From contig CAMAQD010000008.1 in the NCBI GenBank assembly GCA_945860385.1, positions 62,001-126,000 of the forward strand: a stretch of 64,000 nt of DNA. Reading direction: 5' to 3'. This document shows, one piece after another, positions 63,244-64,000 of the stretch (its first letter is position 1; every line of letters starts with the position of its first letter). Made by a program: the position numbers and the translations under genes. The notes under the pieces were generated by a model. It made no database searches. It saw only the letters and a program-made list of their open reading frames with translations, and was not told the origin of the DNA. The stretch comes from Flavobacterium psychrophilum. GTDB taxonomy: Bacteria; Bacteroidota; Bacteroidia; Flavobacteriales; Flavobacteriaceae.

Positions 63244-64000
63244 TTAAATTATCTTAAATCCAACAATCGGTACTTCTGGAATCTCGAATGCTGGCATACT
63301 GATTATTAGCCCTTCGGCAGTTTGTTTCCATTTTGGAATTGTATTGCTGCCTATTATAGTGACTTTTGTAATGGGTTTAAAAGAGCCAGAAGCTAATTGT
63401 TTTATAAGAACTTTTTTACCACTGTAACTAGAAACAAAGGCTATCAAATTATTGTCTTTGCTTAGAAATCGAACTTCTGGGAAAATTAATTTTGATGTGG
63501 CATCATTCACAGCATCTTTCATTAAATCTTCAGATTCATTGGTAGATTTTACTTTCAAATCTAGGGATTTTTCCAAGAGTTCACTATTTATTTTCCATAC
63601 GTTTGATCCGTAAATTGCATCCGAATTTTTAGCCATCCATTTGCCCATAATTGCCAGTCGTTCCGATGCTTCAGTGGTTATTTCTCCCAATGCAGTTGGC
63701 CCATTATTCAACAAAAGATTTCCACCTTTAGAAACTACTTCAAGTAGCTTTCGGGTTAATAATTCTGGTGTTTTATAAATACTATCATATTGTATGTGTC
63801 CCCAGTTTTTACTCATCGTGATACAGGATTCCCAAGGAGTGGTCTGTATGCCATTTCCAATTTTCTGTTCGAGTACTTTATAATCGCCCAAACCGTTGCC
63901 AATTCGACTGTTCACAATACAATTGGGTTGAAGCGTATTGATAATCGAAAGCAACTCCTTACTTTCGGCTGCACTTATTAATTCAGGGGTGTCGAACCAC
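63244..64000 (-). CDS. Alpha-L-fucosidase, GH29 (5'-truncated by window edge)
   Basis: C-terminal ~252 codons; the frame is open to base 64000 on the minus strand, so any apparent start near 63954 is internal. WFDTPELISAAESKELL holds the nucleophile Asp (WFD), followed by TTPWESCITMSKNWG, the typical acid-side segment, then GGNLLLNNGPTALGEI and a C-terminal beta-sandwich. It removes terminal fucose from glycans. First recognised gene of the operon with mutarotase-like protein, GH31 and sulfatase; more of the locus must lie beyond the window. Confidence 0.9.
   Translation of the reverse strand, partial: WFDTPELISAAESKELLSIINTLQPNCIVNSRIGNGLGDYKVLEQKIGNGIQTTPWESCITMSKNWGHIQYDSIYKTPELLTRKLLEVVSKGGNLLLNNGPTALGEITTEASERLAIMGKWMAKNSDAIYGSNVWKINSELLEKSLDLKVKSTNESEDLMKDAVNDATSKLIFPEVRFLSKDNNLIAFVSSYSGKKVLIKQLASGSFKPITKVTIIGSNTIPKWKQTAEGLIISMPAFEIPEVPIVGFKII

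Noticed and set aside
1..64000. tRNA, rRNA, phage, integrase or transposase genes
   Set aside because: I looked in the gaps for cloverleaf, rRNA and transposase-like sequences and saw none; only short repeats and one R-M relic.

Overview
This window looks like chromosomal DNA of a Bacteroidota bacterium, most likely Flavobacterium or a close relative. The evidence is the AT-rich sequence, the lack of Shine-Dalgarno sites, several promoter-like boxes of the Bacteroidota form TANNTTTG (often continuing into CAC), a type IX secretion gene (porQ) next to cmk, and the end of a polysaccharide-degradation operon. I found no rRNA, tRNA, phage, integrase, transposase or CRISPR array. The content is mostly housekeeping, with a few accessory or decayed spots.

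Layout. 1-2.5 kb: end of a MacAB-like ABC export operon (adaptor, permease, ATPase), interrupted by a 21-unit heptanucleotide tandem array. 2.9-5.8 kb: membrane-anchored AraC-type regulator and a secreted serine hydrolase. 5.9-9.7 kb: thioesterase, a deleted MmeI-like restriction-modification relic, a DUF481 outer-membrane protein and malic enzyme. 10-15 kb: CAP-domain lipoprotein, cmk-porQ, lon. 15-23 kb: lipoprotein, UMF1-type MFS transporter, APC amino-acid permease, L-serine dehydratase, YeiH-like transporter and a DUF2809 protein. 23-27 kb: Kup potassium transporter with a KdpE/KdpD-like two-component pair but no kdpABC. 27-31 kb: panB, a GT2/ArnT-like glycosyltransferase pair, an RluA pseudouridine synthase. 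31-36 kb: aldehyde dehydrogenase, nitroreductase, membrane protein, YpfJ zinc peptidase, secreted protein, acetyltransferase. 36-39 kb: DEAD-box helicase and ComM-like ATPase, convergent, with short repeats between them. 39.5-46.3 kb: exported amidohydrolase cluster (one catalytic fusion and two proteins lacking metal ligands) followed by a dipeptide epimerase. 46.6-52.8 kb: ammonium transporter, then the pabB-tilS-dsbD operon. 52.9-57.8 kb: DoxX-like protein, DUF4349 lipoprotein, lpdA, and a divergent Lrp regulator/PLP-lyase pair. 58.4-64 kb: sulfatase, GH31, mutarotase-like protein and GH29 fucosidase, one minus-strand operon running off the window.

Most worth a second look: the same TTGCAG-type heptamer array occurs between genes at 1.65 kb and inside the pabB reading frame at 52.4 kb; a DNA-methyltransferase relic keeps only its first and last ~45-50 codons; the amidohydrolase cluster combines one active and three inactive-looking domains; a CxAxR-type sulfatase heads the end of the glycan operon; and two families of short palindromic repeats sit between genes at 35.5 and 37.5-37.8 kb. 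I did not find a clearly new defence or other multi-gene system; the amidohydrolase/epimerase cluster is the best candidate for undescribed biochemistry.
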